Shown here: one piece after another, positions 54,765-63,015 of the stretch
How the letters are laid out: every line of letters starts with the position of its first letter
Numbering within the stretch: position 1 is the first letter of the stretch
NCBI RefSeq assembly: GCF_000934765.1
Contig: NZ_JYNN01000002.1
Location: 24,001-88,000, forward strand
Source of the DNA: Thiomicrospira microaerophila
GTDB taxonomy: Bacteria > Pseudomonadota > Gammaproteobacteria > Thiomicrospirales > Thiomicrospiraceae
Direction of reading: 5' to 3'
Length of the DNA stretch: 64,000 nt
The notes under the pieces: generated by a model
The model's database searches: none
Seen by the model: the letters and a program-made list of their open reading frames with translations, nothing else
Told to the model about the DNA's origin: nothing
Translations under genes and position numbers: made by a program

Positions 54765-55361
54765 ATGTCATCGCCTTTAATAGCCCAGTTGATCGATGCC
54801 TTACGCATCCTGCCTGGCGTTGGGCCTAAATCGGCGCAGCGCATGGCCTATGCGATTTTAGAGCGTCAGCGTGAAGGCGGCAAGCATTTAGCTTGGGCCT
54901 TGTCGGAGGCCATTGAGAAGGTTGGGCATTGTCAGTCTTGTCGAACACTCAGCGAAGCACCCATTTGTAAAATCTGTGCATCGCCAAAGCGAGATGCCGG
55001 CCTACTGTGTGTCGTTGAAACGCCAGCGGATGTCTTGTCGATTGAGCAGGCCGGTATTTATCAAGGTACCTACTTTGTGTTGATGGGGCATTTGTCGCCG
55101 ATTGATGGTATTGGGCCGGCACAATTAGGTCTAGATTTGCTGAACACCAAGTTACAACAGCCGGATTTGAGCGAGCTCATATTAGCCACCAATCAAACGG
55201 TTGAAGGTGAAGCCACCGCGCATTACATTCAGCAGATGGCTTTAAAGCAGGGTGTTAAAGTCACGCGTTTAGCGCAAGGCTTGCCGATGGGCGGTGAACT
55301 GGAGTACACCGACAGTGCGACACTTTCTCATGCGTTCAAAGGGCGTCGTCAAGTCGATTAG
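54765..55361 (+). CDS. recR: recombination protein RecR
   Basis: Acts with RecF/RecO to load RecA at gaps. 198 residues: helix-hairpin-helix [17 protein letters not shown], a zinc finger [16 protein letters not shown] (residues about 57-72), Toprim region [18 protein letters not shown], and [13 protein letters not shown]-like [15 protein letters not shown]. Starts three bases after ybaB. Confidence 0.96.
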   Translation: MSSPLIAQLIDALRILPGVGPKSAQRMAYAILERQREGGKHLAWALSEAIEKVGHCQSCRTLSEAPICKICASPKRDAGLLCVVETPADVLSIEQAGIYQGTYFVLMGHLSPIDGIGPAQLGLDLLNTKLQQPDLSELILATNQTVEGEATAHYIQQMALKQGVKVTRLAQGLPMGGELEYTDSATLSHAFKGRRQVD

Positions 55362-55386
55362 GCTAACCCAATAGAAGGAATATACG

Positions 55387-55818
55387 ATGATTAAACAACG
55401 CTGGTTTTGGTTAATGTTGCTGATTTTACCGCTAACAGGCTGTTTTGAAAGCAAGCCTTCGGATTTGGCGGTCGAGGTGATGGCTAAGCGTTATTGGCAA
55501 GACCAATTGCAAATGCAATCCTTGTTTCCACTGCAGGATGCCAAAATGATGAGCGCACACAAGGAAGGGCCTGATGTGTATATTGCACAGGTACGTTTTC
55601 GGGTCAAAGCGGGATTGAGTGAGGCGGATTTATTAGAGCGCTTAAAGCAGGCCGATGCGCAGGGACAAAAAACCTTGCTTGATCAGCCGGCCGTGCTGGA
55701 GGTGGTAAAAAATATTCCGTCCAATTTTTATCAAGGTCAAGACATTGAATTTATCAAACGCTTAGCGTTTCGTAATGGTGATCGAGGCTGGTTATTAGAA
55801 AGGGAAATAGCGTTATGA
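55387..55818 (+). CDS. lipoprotein of unknown function
   Basis: 143 residues with a lipobox LTGC-F at residues 16-20 after a hydrophobic stretch (WFWLMLLILPLTGC). The mature part has a helical region and YQGQDIEFIKRLAFRNGDRGWLLE near the end. No family recognised. It follows recR by 25 bp and overlaps the DUF1840-like gene by four bases, so it is in the same operon. Confidence 0.75.
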   Translation: MIKQRWFWLMLLILPLTGCFESKPSDLAVEVMAKRYWQDQLQMQSLFPLQDAKMMSAHKEGPDVYIAQVRFRVKAGLSEADLLERLKQADAQGQKTLLDQPAVLEVVKNIPSNFYQGQDIEFIKRLAFRNGDRGWLLEREIAL

Positions 55819-56108
55819 TCCGTTTTAAAACGCCACACCATGCCGATGTCGTGATGCATGATGCGATAGCCGAAAAGCTGATTAAACAAATGGGCGCCTC
55901 GGGCGCGATACCCAGCGCGTTAGATCCCGATATGATTGTTGAGGCGATGGAAAAGCTAAATCAAGTGTTGAGCCAACCTTCGGCTCAGTCCACGCCACAA
56001 GAACAGGCGGTAAGTCTATCGCACCGCGCGGCGCCACTGATGGCGCTATTGAAGAGCGCATTAGACACCAACGAAACCGTGATGTGGCAAAAAACCAATA
56101 GTGTCTAG
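55815..56108 (+). CDS. DUF1840-family protein
   Basis: 97 residues. IRFKTPHHADVVMHDAIAEKLIKQMG at the start and HRAAPLMALLKSALDTNETVMW at the end match DUF1840, small cytosolic proteins of unknown function in beta- and gammaproteobacteria. Begins within the last codons of the upstream lipoprotein gene. Confidence 0.8.
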   Translation: MIRFKTPHHADVVMHDAIAEKLIKQMGASGAIPSALDPDMIVEAMEKLNQVLSQPSAQSTPQEQAVSLSHRAAPLMALLKSALDTNETVMWQKTNSV

Positions 56109-56153
56109 GTTATTAGCCTGGGCAAATGCATCTAAGAGGCCAAGAAATCACAT

Positions 56154-56242
56154 GTCATTGCGAGGCCGAAGGCGGTGGCAATCTCTGGCAGGCTATGCGC
56201 GACCTTGAGAGATTGCCGCGTCGTGTCGCTCCTCGCAATGAC
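56154..56242. repeat. 89-bp GTCATTGCGAGG palindromic repeat, copy 4
   Basis: GTCATTGCGAGGCCGAAGGC to CCTCGCAATGAC with inner GGCAATCTCT/AGAGATTGCC arms, like copy 1. It lies between the convergent ends of the DUF1840 gene and the Amt-MCP gene and is followed on the + strand by eight Ts, so it may act as a terminator there. Confidence 0.8.
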
Positions 56243-56258
56243 CGTTTTTTTTCTTATC

Positions 56259-58904
56259 CTAATGGCAGTGACGCACGCCGAGTTGCTTTTGTTTGTCGAA
56301 GAAGCCCATCAAACTATAGAGCTGGCTCACTTGATGGTGCATCGACTCGGTAGCGGTTTTGGCGGTTTCAGCGACCTGCGCGGTTTTTTGTGTCATGTCA
56401 TCAATCACGCCTAGGTTGCTGACCACTTCGCCCACGTTATGCGTTTGGGTTTTCGCCGCCTGCGCCACCTGTTTAATCAACTGGGCGACTTGGCCAATGG
56501 ACAGTGTCATGCTGTTGAGCTTATCGCCCGTTTGACTGACTTGGTTTACGCCTTCGCTAATCTGGGCAACAGTGTGCTCAATTAAATGGCGAATATTTTT
56601 TGCCGCCTCTGCCGAGCGCTGCGCCAGCGTCCGCACTTCACCGGCAACCACCGCAAAACCGCGCCCCATTTCGCCTGCACGGGCGGCTTCAACCGCGGCA
56701 TTGAGCGCTAGCAAGTTGGTTTGAAACGCAATGCCTTCAATCGTGCCAATAATGTCTTGAATATCGTGGCTGGAGGCTTGGATCTGGTTAATCGTCTGAA
56801 TAGTGGCTTGCATACTCGTTTGGCTGGTCGCACTAAGTTGATTAACGTCTGAAACCAGTGCATCGGCGTTCGCGGCGTGCTCGGTGGTGAGTTGCACTTC
56901 ATTAGCGATATAGTTCATCGACGAGCGAGTTTGTTGCAAGCTCGCGGCCTGGTGCGCTGACATATCACTCAGCGTTTGACTGCCTTCTGATACCTCGCTG
57001 GATGCCACGCTGACCTCATTCGCAATTTGTAGCAAGCCCTGAATCACTTGCATGAGGTGTGAAGAGCTGTGCTCTAAAGCGGTTTGCAGTGAAGCCAATT
57101 GTCCCGCATATTCGCCTTGTAGTTTTTGGCTAAAGTCACCCTTAGCCTGGGCTTGCATCACATGATTTAACTCACTGACCGCCATGCTAATATGATCCAT
57201 TGATTGATTGACATGCTGTTGTACATCAAACAACTCGCCTTCTAGTTCGGCTTGAATGCGTTGACTGAAGTCGCCTTGTGCCATTGCTTTCATTACCTGA
57301 TTTATATCGGCCATCGTTGCGCTCAGACGCGACATGGCTAGATCAACCGTATCACGTAACTGGCCTTGCACCTGGTCATTCATCCTCACGGAGAAATCGC
57401 CTTGGTAAAGCCCTTGCATCACTTTTTCCAGTGATTGGCTGGTGACATCAATACTGCCTACCGATTGATTAACGGCATGTTTAATCGTGGCGAGATCACC
57501 GCGCAGATCAATCTCAATGCGCTGGCTAAAATCGCCCCTAGCCACTTGAGACAACACGCGATTAACCTCGCCAATCGATTGGTCAACGGCGCTAGTGAGT
57601 TCATTAAAGGCTTGCGCTAACTCGCCTTCATCGGAACCGAGTTCAACCTCTAATCGCTTATCGAATTTGCCGGACTTGGCCATGTCTTTCATCGCAACCA
57701 TCACATCATAGACACCCGATGACGCGCCATGTTCATAGCGGTTTAAGCCCATCCTTTCGCCTTCAGGGGGAACCCGTAACCAATTAAGCTGTTTGAGTAT
57801 CCAGAACATCACCAAGCCTAAACCAAAGCCCCAGATGAATACCGTGATGATGCCGGTCAATTGAATCCATAACTGTGCCATCATGCTGCCTGCAGGTAGG
57901 GCCTCAACAGGCGCAAAAAAGACCAGCGCCAGCGTACCCCAAGCCCCCGCGACACCATGACTCGCGACCACGTTAATCGGATCGTCGAGCTTCCATTTGA
58001 GCATCAGGTGCTCAAATCCATAAGCAATCAGACCGGCGCTAATACCAATCATAATCGCACCACCAGGGTTCATAATGTCAGCGCTAGCGGTGATGCCAAC
58101 CAAGCCTGCAATCACCCCCGTCAGTAGCTTTTCAACCATGAGGTGTCCGTTGATGATTAGTGTAGCGAGTAACACCGCCCCGGCCGCAAAAGAGGCCGAC
58201 AGCAGGGTGTTGATAATGACCTTGGGCAGGTCACTACTCACTTCGAGCAACGAGCCGCCGTTAAAACCAAACCAGCCAAACCATAAAATCATCACACCCA
58301 GCACCGCCAGCACCAGATTGTGGCCTTGTAAGTGATTGGCGGTGCCGTCCTTGTTGAATTTGCCGATACGCGCACCGAGAATAATAATCCCAGCCAGACC
58401 CACCCATGCACCTAAAGAGTGCACAACCGTCGAGCCTGCAAAGTCTAGCATGCCCATGTTGGCGAGCCAGCCATCATCATTCCAGATCCAGTGACCTGAA
58501 ATCGGGTAAATCAGCATTACCGTGACCAAGGACACCACCGCATAAGCCATAAACTTCATACGCTCAGCGACGGCACCCGAGATAATGGTGGCGGCGGTGG
58601 CGGCGAAGGTGGCTTGGAACACAAACATCGCATAGTCCATCGGCGTGAGTTCACCCAGCAAAAAGAAGCCGCTGCTGCCAAACCAGCCCATCGAGCTAGC
58701 GCCAAACATTAAACCAAACCCCAGCGCCCAAAAGGCGATGACGGAAACAACAAAGTCCATCATGTTTTTTAACGCGACATTAATCGTGTTTTTAGCGCGG
58801 GTTTTCCCAGATTCTATCGCTGTAAAACCCGCCTGCATAAACAGCACCATGCCAGCGGCAATTATAATCCAGAGTAAATTAATACTGTTTTGTAGTTCGT
58901 CCAT
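56259..58904 (-). CDS. ammonium transporter-chemoreceptor fusion (Amt-MCP)
   Basis: 881 residues. Residues 1 to about 390 are an Amt/MEP/Rh channel: FMQAGFTAIESGKTRAKN, FQATFAATAATIISGAVAERM, the first pore His in DFAGSTVVHSLGAW (about 162) and the second in VVASHGVAGAWGTLALV (about 310). After GLNRYEHG come five HAMP-like repeats, each with a (K/R/Q)GDFSQR-type motif (about 405-640). A methyl-accepting chemoreceptor signalling domain follows, with its hairpin tip IAFQTNLLALNAAVEAARAGE (starting about 745). No C-terminal CheR pentapeptide is seen. Amt proteins fused to histidine kinases or cyclases are known; fusion to an MCP suggests ammonium sensing for taxis. Followed by a repeat at 56154; single-gene unit. 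Confidence 0.93.
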   Translation of the reverse strand: MDELQNSINLLWIIIAAGMVLFMQAGFTAIESGKTRAKNTINVALKNMMDFVVSVIAFWALGFGLMFGASSMGWFGSSGFFLLGELTPMDYAMFVFQATFAATAATIISGAVAERMKFMAYAVVSLVTVMLIYPISGHWIWNDDGWLANMGMLDFAGSTVVHSLGAWVGLAGIIILGARIGKFNKDGTANHLQGHNLVLAVLGVMILWFGWFGFNGGSLLEVSSDLPKVIINTLLSASFAAGAVLLATLIINGHLMVEKLLTGVIAGLVGITASADIMNPGGAIMIGISAGLIAYGFEHLMLKWKLDDPINVVASHGVAGAWGTLALVFFAPVEALPAGSMMAQLWIQLTGIITVFIWGFGLGLVMFWILKQLNWLRVPPEGERMGLNRYEHGASSGVYDVMVAMKDMAKSGKFDKRLEVELGSDEGELAQAFNELTSAVDQSIGEVNRVLSQVARGDFSQRIEIDLRGDLATIKHAVNQSVGSIDVTSQSLEKVMQGLYQGDFSVRMNDQVQGQLRDTVDLAMSRLSATMADINQVMKAMAQGDFSQRIQAELEGELFDVQQHVNQSMDHISMAVSELNHVMQAQAKGDFSQKLQGEYAGQLASLQTALEHSSSHLMQVIQGLLQIANEVSVASSEVSEGSQTLSDMSAHQAASLQQTRSSMNYIANEVQLTTEHAANADALVSDVNQLSATSQTSMQATIQTINQIQASSHDIQDIIGTIEGIAFQTNLLALNAAVEAARAGEMGRGFAVVAGEVRTLAQRSAEAAKNIRHLIEHTVAQISEGVNQVSQTGDKLNSMTLSIGQVAQLIKQVAQAAKTQTHNVGEVVSNLGVIDDMTQKTAQVAETAKTATESMHHQVSQLYSLMGFFDKQKQLGVRHCH

Positions 58905-59097
58905 TTTGATATCCTCGAAAATAAATCATTAATGAAGAGAAAAACAAGATTAGCGCCCTATTAATTTTCTTGAATTAAAACAATGGGTAAGAAGTTTTTA
59001 AATAGGTTAAGTTCGCTTTAATCTATTTATTTCTAATTGGTTGCACTGTATTGGTGCAAATTGTGCGCTTTGCTAACTGAGACGGGTTGGGATGAGT

Positions 59098-59127
59098 GCA
59101 AATAAAGTAAACCCCGCCGAAGCGGGG
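59098..59127 (-). terminator. terminator at the end of the sulfide dehydrogenase operon
   Basis: On the minus strand CCCCGC, loop TTCG, GCGGGG (59127-59112) is followed by TTTACTTTATTT. It lies 34 bp after the stop of the 32-residue protein. The region 58905-59097 is AT-rich and presumably carries the Amt-MCP promoter. Confidence 0.75.
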
Positions 59128-59160
59128 ACCTGAGGAGCAGGATTTGGAGTGTTGTTTTGG

Positions 59161-59259
59161 TTAAACCGACACAACCGTGAGCATGCTGAGTAGCCAAATT
59201 AAGGCAATTGAGCCGAAGGTGAGGATAATGCCCCAGATAATCGCTTTGATTCCGTTCAT
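59161..59259 (-). CDS. 32-residue single-helix membrane protein
   Basis: ATG 59259 overlaps the TGA of the diheme cytochrome gene (ATGA) and is preceded by GGAGGTGCC, the best ribosome site of the operon. The product starts MNGIKAIIWGIILTFGSIAL and is almost wholly hydrophobic. Short single-helix subunits are common in terminal oxidases and similar complexes, so a structural subunit of the membrane complex encoded upstream is plausible. No family recognised. Confidence 0.65.
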   Translation of the reverse strand: MNGIKAIIWGIILTFGSIALIWLLSMLTVVSV

Positions 59260-60002
59260 TTGGCACCTCCTTGATAACCCAGTCCAGCGTAATAGTCGGC
59301 GAGCGCTTGAATTTCCGCGTCGGTCAATTCATAGGCAAATTGCGCCATGCCTTCGTGAATATCATTGTCACGTTTTTTATCGCGATATGCCTTCATGGTG
59401 CGCACAAAATACTCGCTGGTTTGGCCGGCTAATGCCGGCGTAATCTTATTGCCTTCGCCATGTGCACCATGGCAGGAGGCGCAGGCAATAATCATGCGGT
59501 CCACTTCACCCCGACGCACCATGCGATCAATCTTTAGCTCAAGGGTTGGCGCTTGCACGCGAATCGGCAGGGTTTGCTCGGCGTAATATACCGCTAAGTC
59601 GGCCATATCTTGGTTTGACATCGGTAGAGTGGCGGCTTGCATCAGTTTGGCTTTGCCATCGCCTTCGTGACGTAACCCCGATTGATAGTCGAGCAGGGTT
59701 TTGTAGGTGTATTCTTGCGTTTGACCTGCTAGGCTTGGCGCATTGCGAGAAGGGGCGATGCCCGCTTCGCCATGACAGGTCATACACAAGCCATCGCGGT
59801 GTAATTGCGCGCCGCGAATCGCATCGCCTTCTGGCATGGTCTTGACGGTTTGATTCCAGGTTATTTGCGTCCAGGCTTCGGCTGGCGTGGCGTAATCAGC
59901 CGCCACAGTCACACTGCTAACACTGGCCAAGCCGATTACGCAGCCGGTCACCAGGCCTGGTAATAGGCTTTTCAAACGAAAGTTTTTATTCATAAGTTTC
60001 AT
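59256..60002 (-). CDS. periplasmic diheme cytochrome c (c4-like)
   Basis: 248 residues with a signal peptide (GCVIGLASVSSVTVAA). Two haem sites, CMTCH (about residue 76) and CASCH (about residue 174), each in a typical class I cytochrome c fold with a later Met ligand (LPMSN, GMAQF). The two-domain form resembles cytochrome c4. Probable electron carrier between the sulfide dehydrogenase and a membrane acceptor. The palindrome copy at 59951 encodes LPGLV in the signal peptide region. Confidence 0.9.
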   Translation of the reverse strand: MKLMNKNFRLKSLLPGLVTGCVIGLASVSSVTVAADYATPAEAWTQITWNQTVKTMPEGDAIRGAQLHRDGLCMTCHGEAGIAPSRNAPSLAGQTQEYTYKTLLDYQSGLRHEGDGKAKLMQAATLPMSNQDMADLAVYYAEQTLPIRVQAPTLELKIDRMVRRGEVDRMIIACASCHGAHGEGNKITPALAGQTSEYFVRTMKAYRDKKRDNDIHEGMAQFAYELTDAEIQALADYYAGLGYQGGAK

Positions 60003-60018
60003 TACGTTCTCCTTGGCC

Positions 60019-61326
60019 TTAGTGAAAGATTTCTTTACGGAAAGTACGTTGCCAGTTCATCGCCAAGTTGGCGCGAATCTTACGCTCGTAAGGATTATCC
60101 GTCACCGCAGAGGTACGTTGTTGCACCAGGTAGGTGTCGCCAGCAAAGCGGTGGGTATCGGCAATTGTCATGCCATAGTCTTCCGAAATAATCGCCACAC
60201 AGTTATTGGCGATAAACGGCGTGCCCGGTTCACGGCCTTCGATATCGGCGATTATTGACTCGACCACCACCTTGGCTTGGTTGCTGGCAATCATGCCGGT
60301 TTTTGACATGGGCGCGTTGACCATATCGCCAATCACATAAACATTCGGATCCACCAAGGATTTAAAGGTTTTGGCTTCAAAATCCACCCAGCGTTGACCT
60401 TGCGCCAGACCTGAGTCGATTGCAAACTTTGATGCTTTGTGGGGCGGAATAATATTGATTACATCCGCTTTGACTTTTTCACCGCTGGCCGTAATCAGGG
60501 TTTTATTCGCCGCATCCAGTTTAACGACTCGCCCGCCATCACGTTCGGCCACCCAGCTAATGGTTTCATTGTCGCCGCCAAAACCATAGCGTTCCGTCCA
60601 ATAATGCTCATAATGGTCTTGGAAGGTATAGCTATTTTTAGAATCCAAGATTAGCATTTTAGCCGTCGGATTGACCTTGGCTAAATGATCAGCAATCATT
60701 GACATACGCTCATAGGGCGCCGGTGGGCAGCGATAGGCGCCATCGGGTGATGACATGACTAACAGCCCGCCTTGTGGCATGGCATTGATCTGGTCTTTAA
60801 GCTTGGCGGTTTGGGCACCGGCTTTCCAAGCATGGGGTAAATCACCTGCCGCATGCGCCGCGCTATAGCCCTCAATCGCGTCATAGATAAAGTCCGGTCC
60901 GGTGGACACCACTAGCTTGTCATAGCCGACTTTTTCACCTGAAGCTAAACGCAATTGGCGTTTGTCATAATCAATCATGACCGCTTTATCTTGAATCACA
61001 TTCACGCCATAACGTGTTTTCATGGTGTCGTAATTGAATGTTAGGTTTTCTAGGGTTTCGTGACCGCTAAATACCTCATTACTGCCAGGGCAGAAGGTGT
61101 ATTCAGGATTCGGTTCAACCAAAGTAATACGCACATCCTTGTTGGCGATGCGTAAATACTTCGCAGTGGCTGCGCCACCAATGCCGCCGCCAACGATCAC
61201 GATATGCGCTGATTGTTTTGACCAGGCCTGGTGGCTAAAACCAAACAAACCGGTGCTAGCCACCGCAGCCGCGCCAAAGCGTTTAATTAAATCTCTGCGA
61301 GAGAGTTGTGCATTTAACTGACTCAT
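60019..61326 (-). CDS. fccB: flavocytochrome c sulfide dehydrogenase, flavoprotein subunit
   Basis: 435 residues with a twin-arginine leader (SRRDLIKRFGAAAVASTG). HIVIVGGGIGGAATAKYL binds FAD; Cys in YTFCPGSNEVFSG corresponds to the covalent FAD attachment site, and cysteines in YRCPPAPYERMS and NNCVAI correspond to the catalytic disulfide of FCSD. It oxidises sulfide in the periplasm and passes electrons to a c-type cytochrome. ATG 61326 overlaps the TGA of the monohaem cytochrome gene and has GGAGGTG ahead. The palindrome copy at 61222 encodes HQAWS at the leader cleavage site. Confidence 0.93.
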   Translation of the reverse strand: MSQLNAQLSRRDLIKRFGAAAVASTGLFGFSHQAWSKQSAHIVIVGGGIGGAATAKYLRIANKDVRITLVEPNPEYTFCPGSNEVFSGHETLENLTFNYDTMKTRYGVNVIQDKAVMIDYDKRQLRLASGEKVGYDKLVVSTGPDFIYDAIEGYSAAHAAGDLPHAWKAGAQTAKLKDQINAMPQGGLLVMSSPDGAYRCPPAPYERMSMIADHLAKVNPTAKMLILDSKNSYTFQDHYEHYWTERYGFGGDNETISWVAERDGGRVVKLDAANKTLITASGEKVKADVINIIPPHKASKFAIDSGLAQGQRWVDFEAKTFKSLVDPNVYVIGDMVNAPMSKTGMIASNQAKVVVESIIADIEGREPGTPFIANNCVAIISEDYGMTIADTHRFAGDTYLVQQRTSAVTDNPYERKIRANLAMNWQRTFRKEIFH

Positions 61327-61766
61327 TGTGCACCTCCGATTTGTTTGATGGTTCCATCCGAGTTTAAAAAGACCGAGTTGCTTGTGTCTGCATCTGGCCA
61401 TTGTTCAGCCGGTAGGGCGGCAAAGTAATCCGCCATCGCCTCGATTTCGGCATCGGTATAGACATAGGCGACATCGTGCATCACGATGGTTGGAAAGTCG
61501 CCTTGACGAAAGGCTTTCATTAAGTCAATAAAATGCTGACGATCCATGCCCGCAAGCGGCGGCATGCCTTCGTTGAACTCAGCCCCTAGTGTGCCGTGGC
61601 AGGCGGCACAGCTATCGCCGAGCATCTTGCCGCTTGGCATGGGGAACTGGGCATTGATTTCATTGACTTGTGCATCGGTCAGCTTGGCGTCAGCCGCGAT
61701 GACCAGGCCTGGTAGTGTCAGGCAGGCGACCAGCGCGCTTTGTAATAGTTGATTTTTAATCTTCAT
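61323..61766 (-). CDS. fccA: monohaem cytochrome c, FccA-like subunit
   Basis: 147 residues with a signal peptide (LLQSALVACLTLPGLVIAA), one haem site CAACH (about residue 58) and Met ligand region. Directly coupled to fccB (ATGA overlap), it is the expected cytochrome partner, though monohaem rather than the diheme form of Allochromatium. GGAG precedes ATG 61766. The palindrome copy at 61703 encodes LPGLV in the signal peptide. Confidence 0.85.
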   Translation of the reverse strand: MKIKNQLLQSALVACLTLPGLVIAADAKLTDAQVNEINAQFPMPSGKMLGDSCAACHGTLGAEFNEGMPPLAGMDRQHFIDLMKAFRQGDFPTIVMHDVAYVYTDAEIEAMADYFAALPAEQWPDADTSNSVFLNSDGTIKQIGGAQ

Positions 61767-61776
61767 CTTCGACTCC

Positions 61777-63015
61777 TTATTGCATCCAAACCCAGAAACC
61801 CAGCACAAAGAAATGCAGCATCCAGAGTGAAATAATCCAAATCGCAATCGTACCAGCACGATCCACTGCGGCGCTCGGCACATACACGCCTTTGCTTTGC
61901 CCCACTTTCCAAGCGATGGTTAAGAAATAGCCTAATACCGCACCGCCAACGACCGCAAAGGTACCAAAGAACAGCAGGGTGGAATACCAGTCAATGATTA
62001 CTTTATAGTCGAAAAAGTTATAACCAAAGAAGCCATTGAGGATGTCATAACGCAGTACCTCACGACCAATTGATGGCAATAACACCGCGATAAACGCCAT
62101 CGCCAAAACCATATAGTTGCAAATGGATTTAGGATCATTTAGGCGCAGGTGTGACCATACCGCTAAACCAATAAAGCCAAGCGCAGGCAAAATGCTCCAA
62201 ATCGAACCCGCAAAGTTTTCTGCGGTTTCGGGTAAGGTTAACATCCAACCTAGATACGGAATCAACACCAATAATGAACCGACTTTAAGCCACTTCTTAC
62301 CTAGCTCTGCCGCCCAGTCTAAATAGGCATGGTCTGCATCTTCACGCACGGCTTTAAAGCGACGGTAAGCCACCAGCATCGCCCCAGCGACCGGAATTGC
62401 GGTCAGAATAAAGAAAGCAAAACGCCAAGGGCTATTTGCATGTAACTGTGAACCGCTCGTATCGATCATGCCATTAGGGGAATACCAGCTCTGCCATAAC
62501 TCAGGGTGCAACATTTGCGATGTGAGGCTGTGCATAATCCAACCGGCCACTAAGAAAATCGCCAGGCTCGCAATAATCGACCAGCGCGCTTTCGGCTTAT
62601 CCGCACCCTGACCAAACTTGCCATTGCGGAAGTAGTAGTAATACATCAACCAGTAGGCCATGATCATAATCACAATAAAGGCTATTACCCAGCGCGCAGA
62701 AAGCACGTTTGCCGTGTACCACTGCGGGTCATAGACCACCTGCACAAATAGCAGCGGTGCGACGCCGATAACAATCGCCACCGATACCGACACCTTGGCG
62801 ATTTCGAGCATAGAACTGGCGAGACGCTGCCAGTAAGGATTGTTGCTAAAGGCACCGTAAGCGGTAATCGCGCCGGTACCTAACATCAATTGCACAAAGA
62901 AAATATGCATCGCAAAGGTCAGCACACCCAGTGCGATAAATACAATCGGGTAGAAGGGCACGCCTGCGGGATTGCGCAGCGCGTACATCATTTCAGTTAA
63001 TTGCACGGTTTCCAT
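61777..63015 (-). CDS. polytopic membrane subunit, possibly cytochrome bd (CydA)-like
   Basis: 412 residues with about nine to ten hydrophobic helices. The first helix region contains FAMHIFFVQLMLGTG, reminiscent of the haem-binding HFLFVPLTLG of CydA, and VAPLLFVQVVYDPQWY follows; further histidines lie in WIMHSLTSQML and MLHFFVLGFW. I do not recognise it with certainty; bd-oxidase-like membrane subunits that lack CydB and pair with c-type cytochromes are known in several lithotrophs. It starts by TAATG overlap with the cytochrome gene upstream and precedes fccA by ten bases. Confidence 0.6.
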   Translation of the reverse strand: METVQLTEMMYALRNPAGVPFYPIVFIALGVLTFAMHIFFVQLMLGTGAITAYGAFSNNPYWQRLASSMLEIAKVSVSVAIVIGVAPLLFVQVVYDPQWYTANVLSARWVIAFIVIMIMAYWLMYYYYFRNGKFGQGADKPKARWSIIASLAIFLVAGWIMHSLTSQMLHPELWQSWYSPNGMIDTSGSQLHANSPWRFAFFILTAIPVAGAMLVAYRRFKAVREDADHAYLDWAAELGKKWLKVGSLLVLIPYLGWMLTLPETAENFAGSIWSILPALGFIGLAVWSHLRLNDPKSICNYMVLAMAFIAVLLPSIGREVLRYDILNGFFGYNFFDYKVIIDWYSTLLFFGTFAVVGGAVLGYFLTIAWKVGQSKGVYVPSAAVDRAGTIAIWIISLWMLHFFVLGFWVWMQ

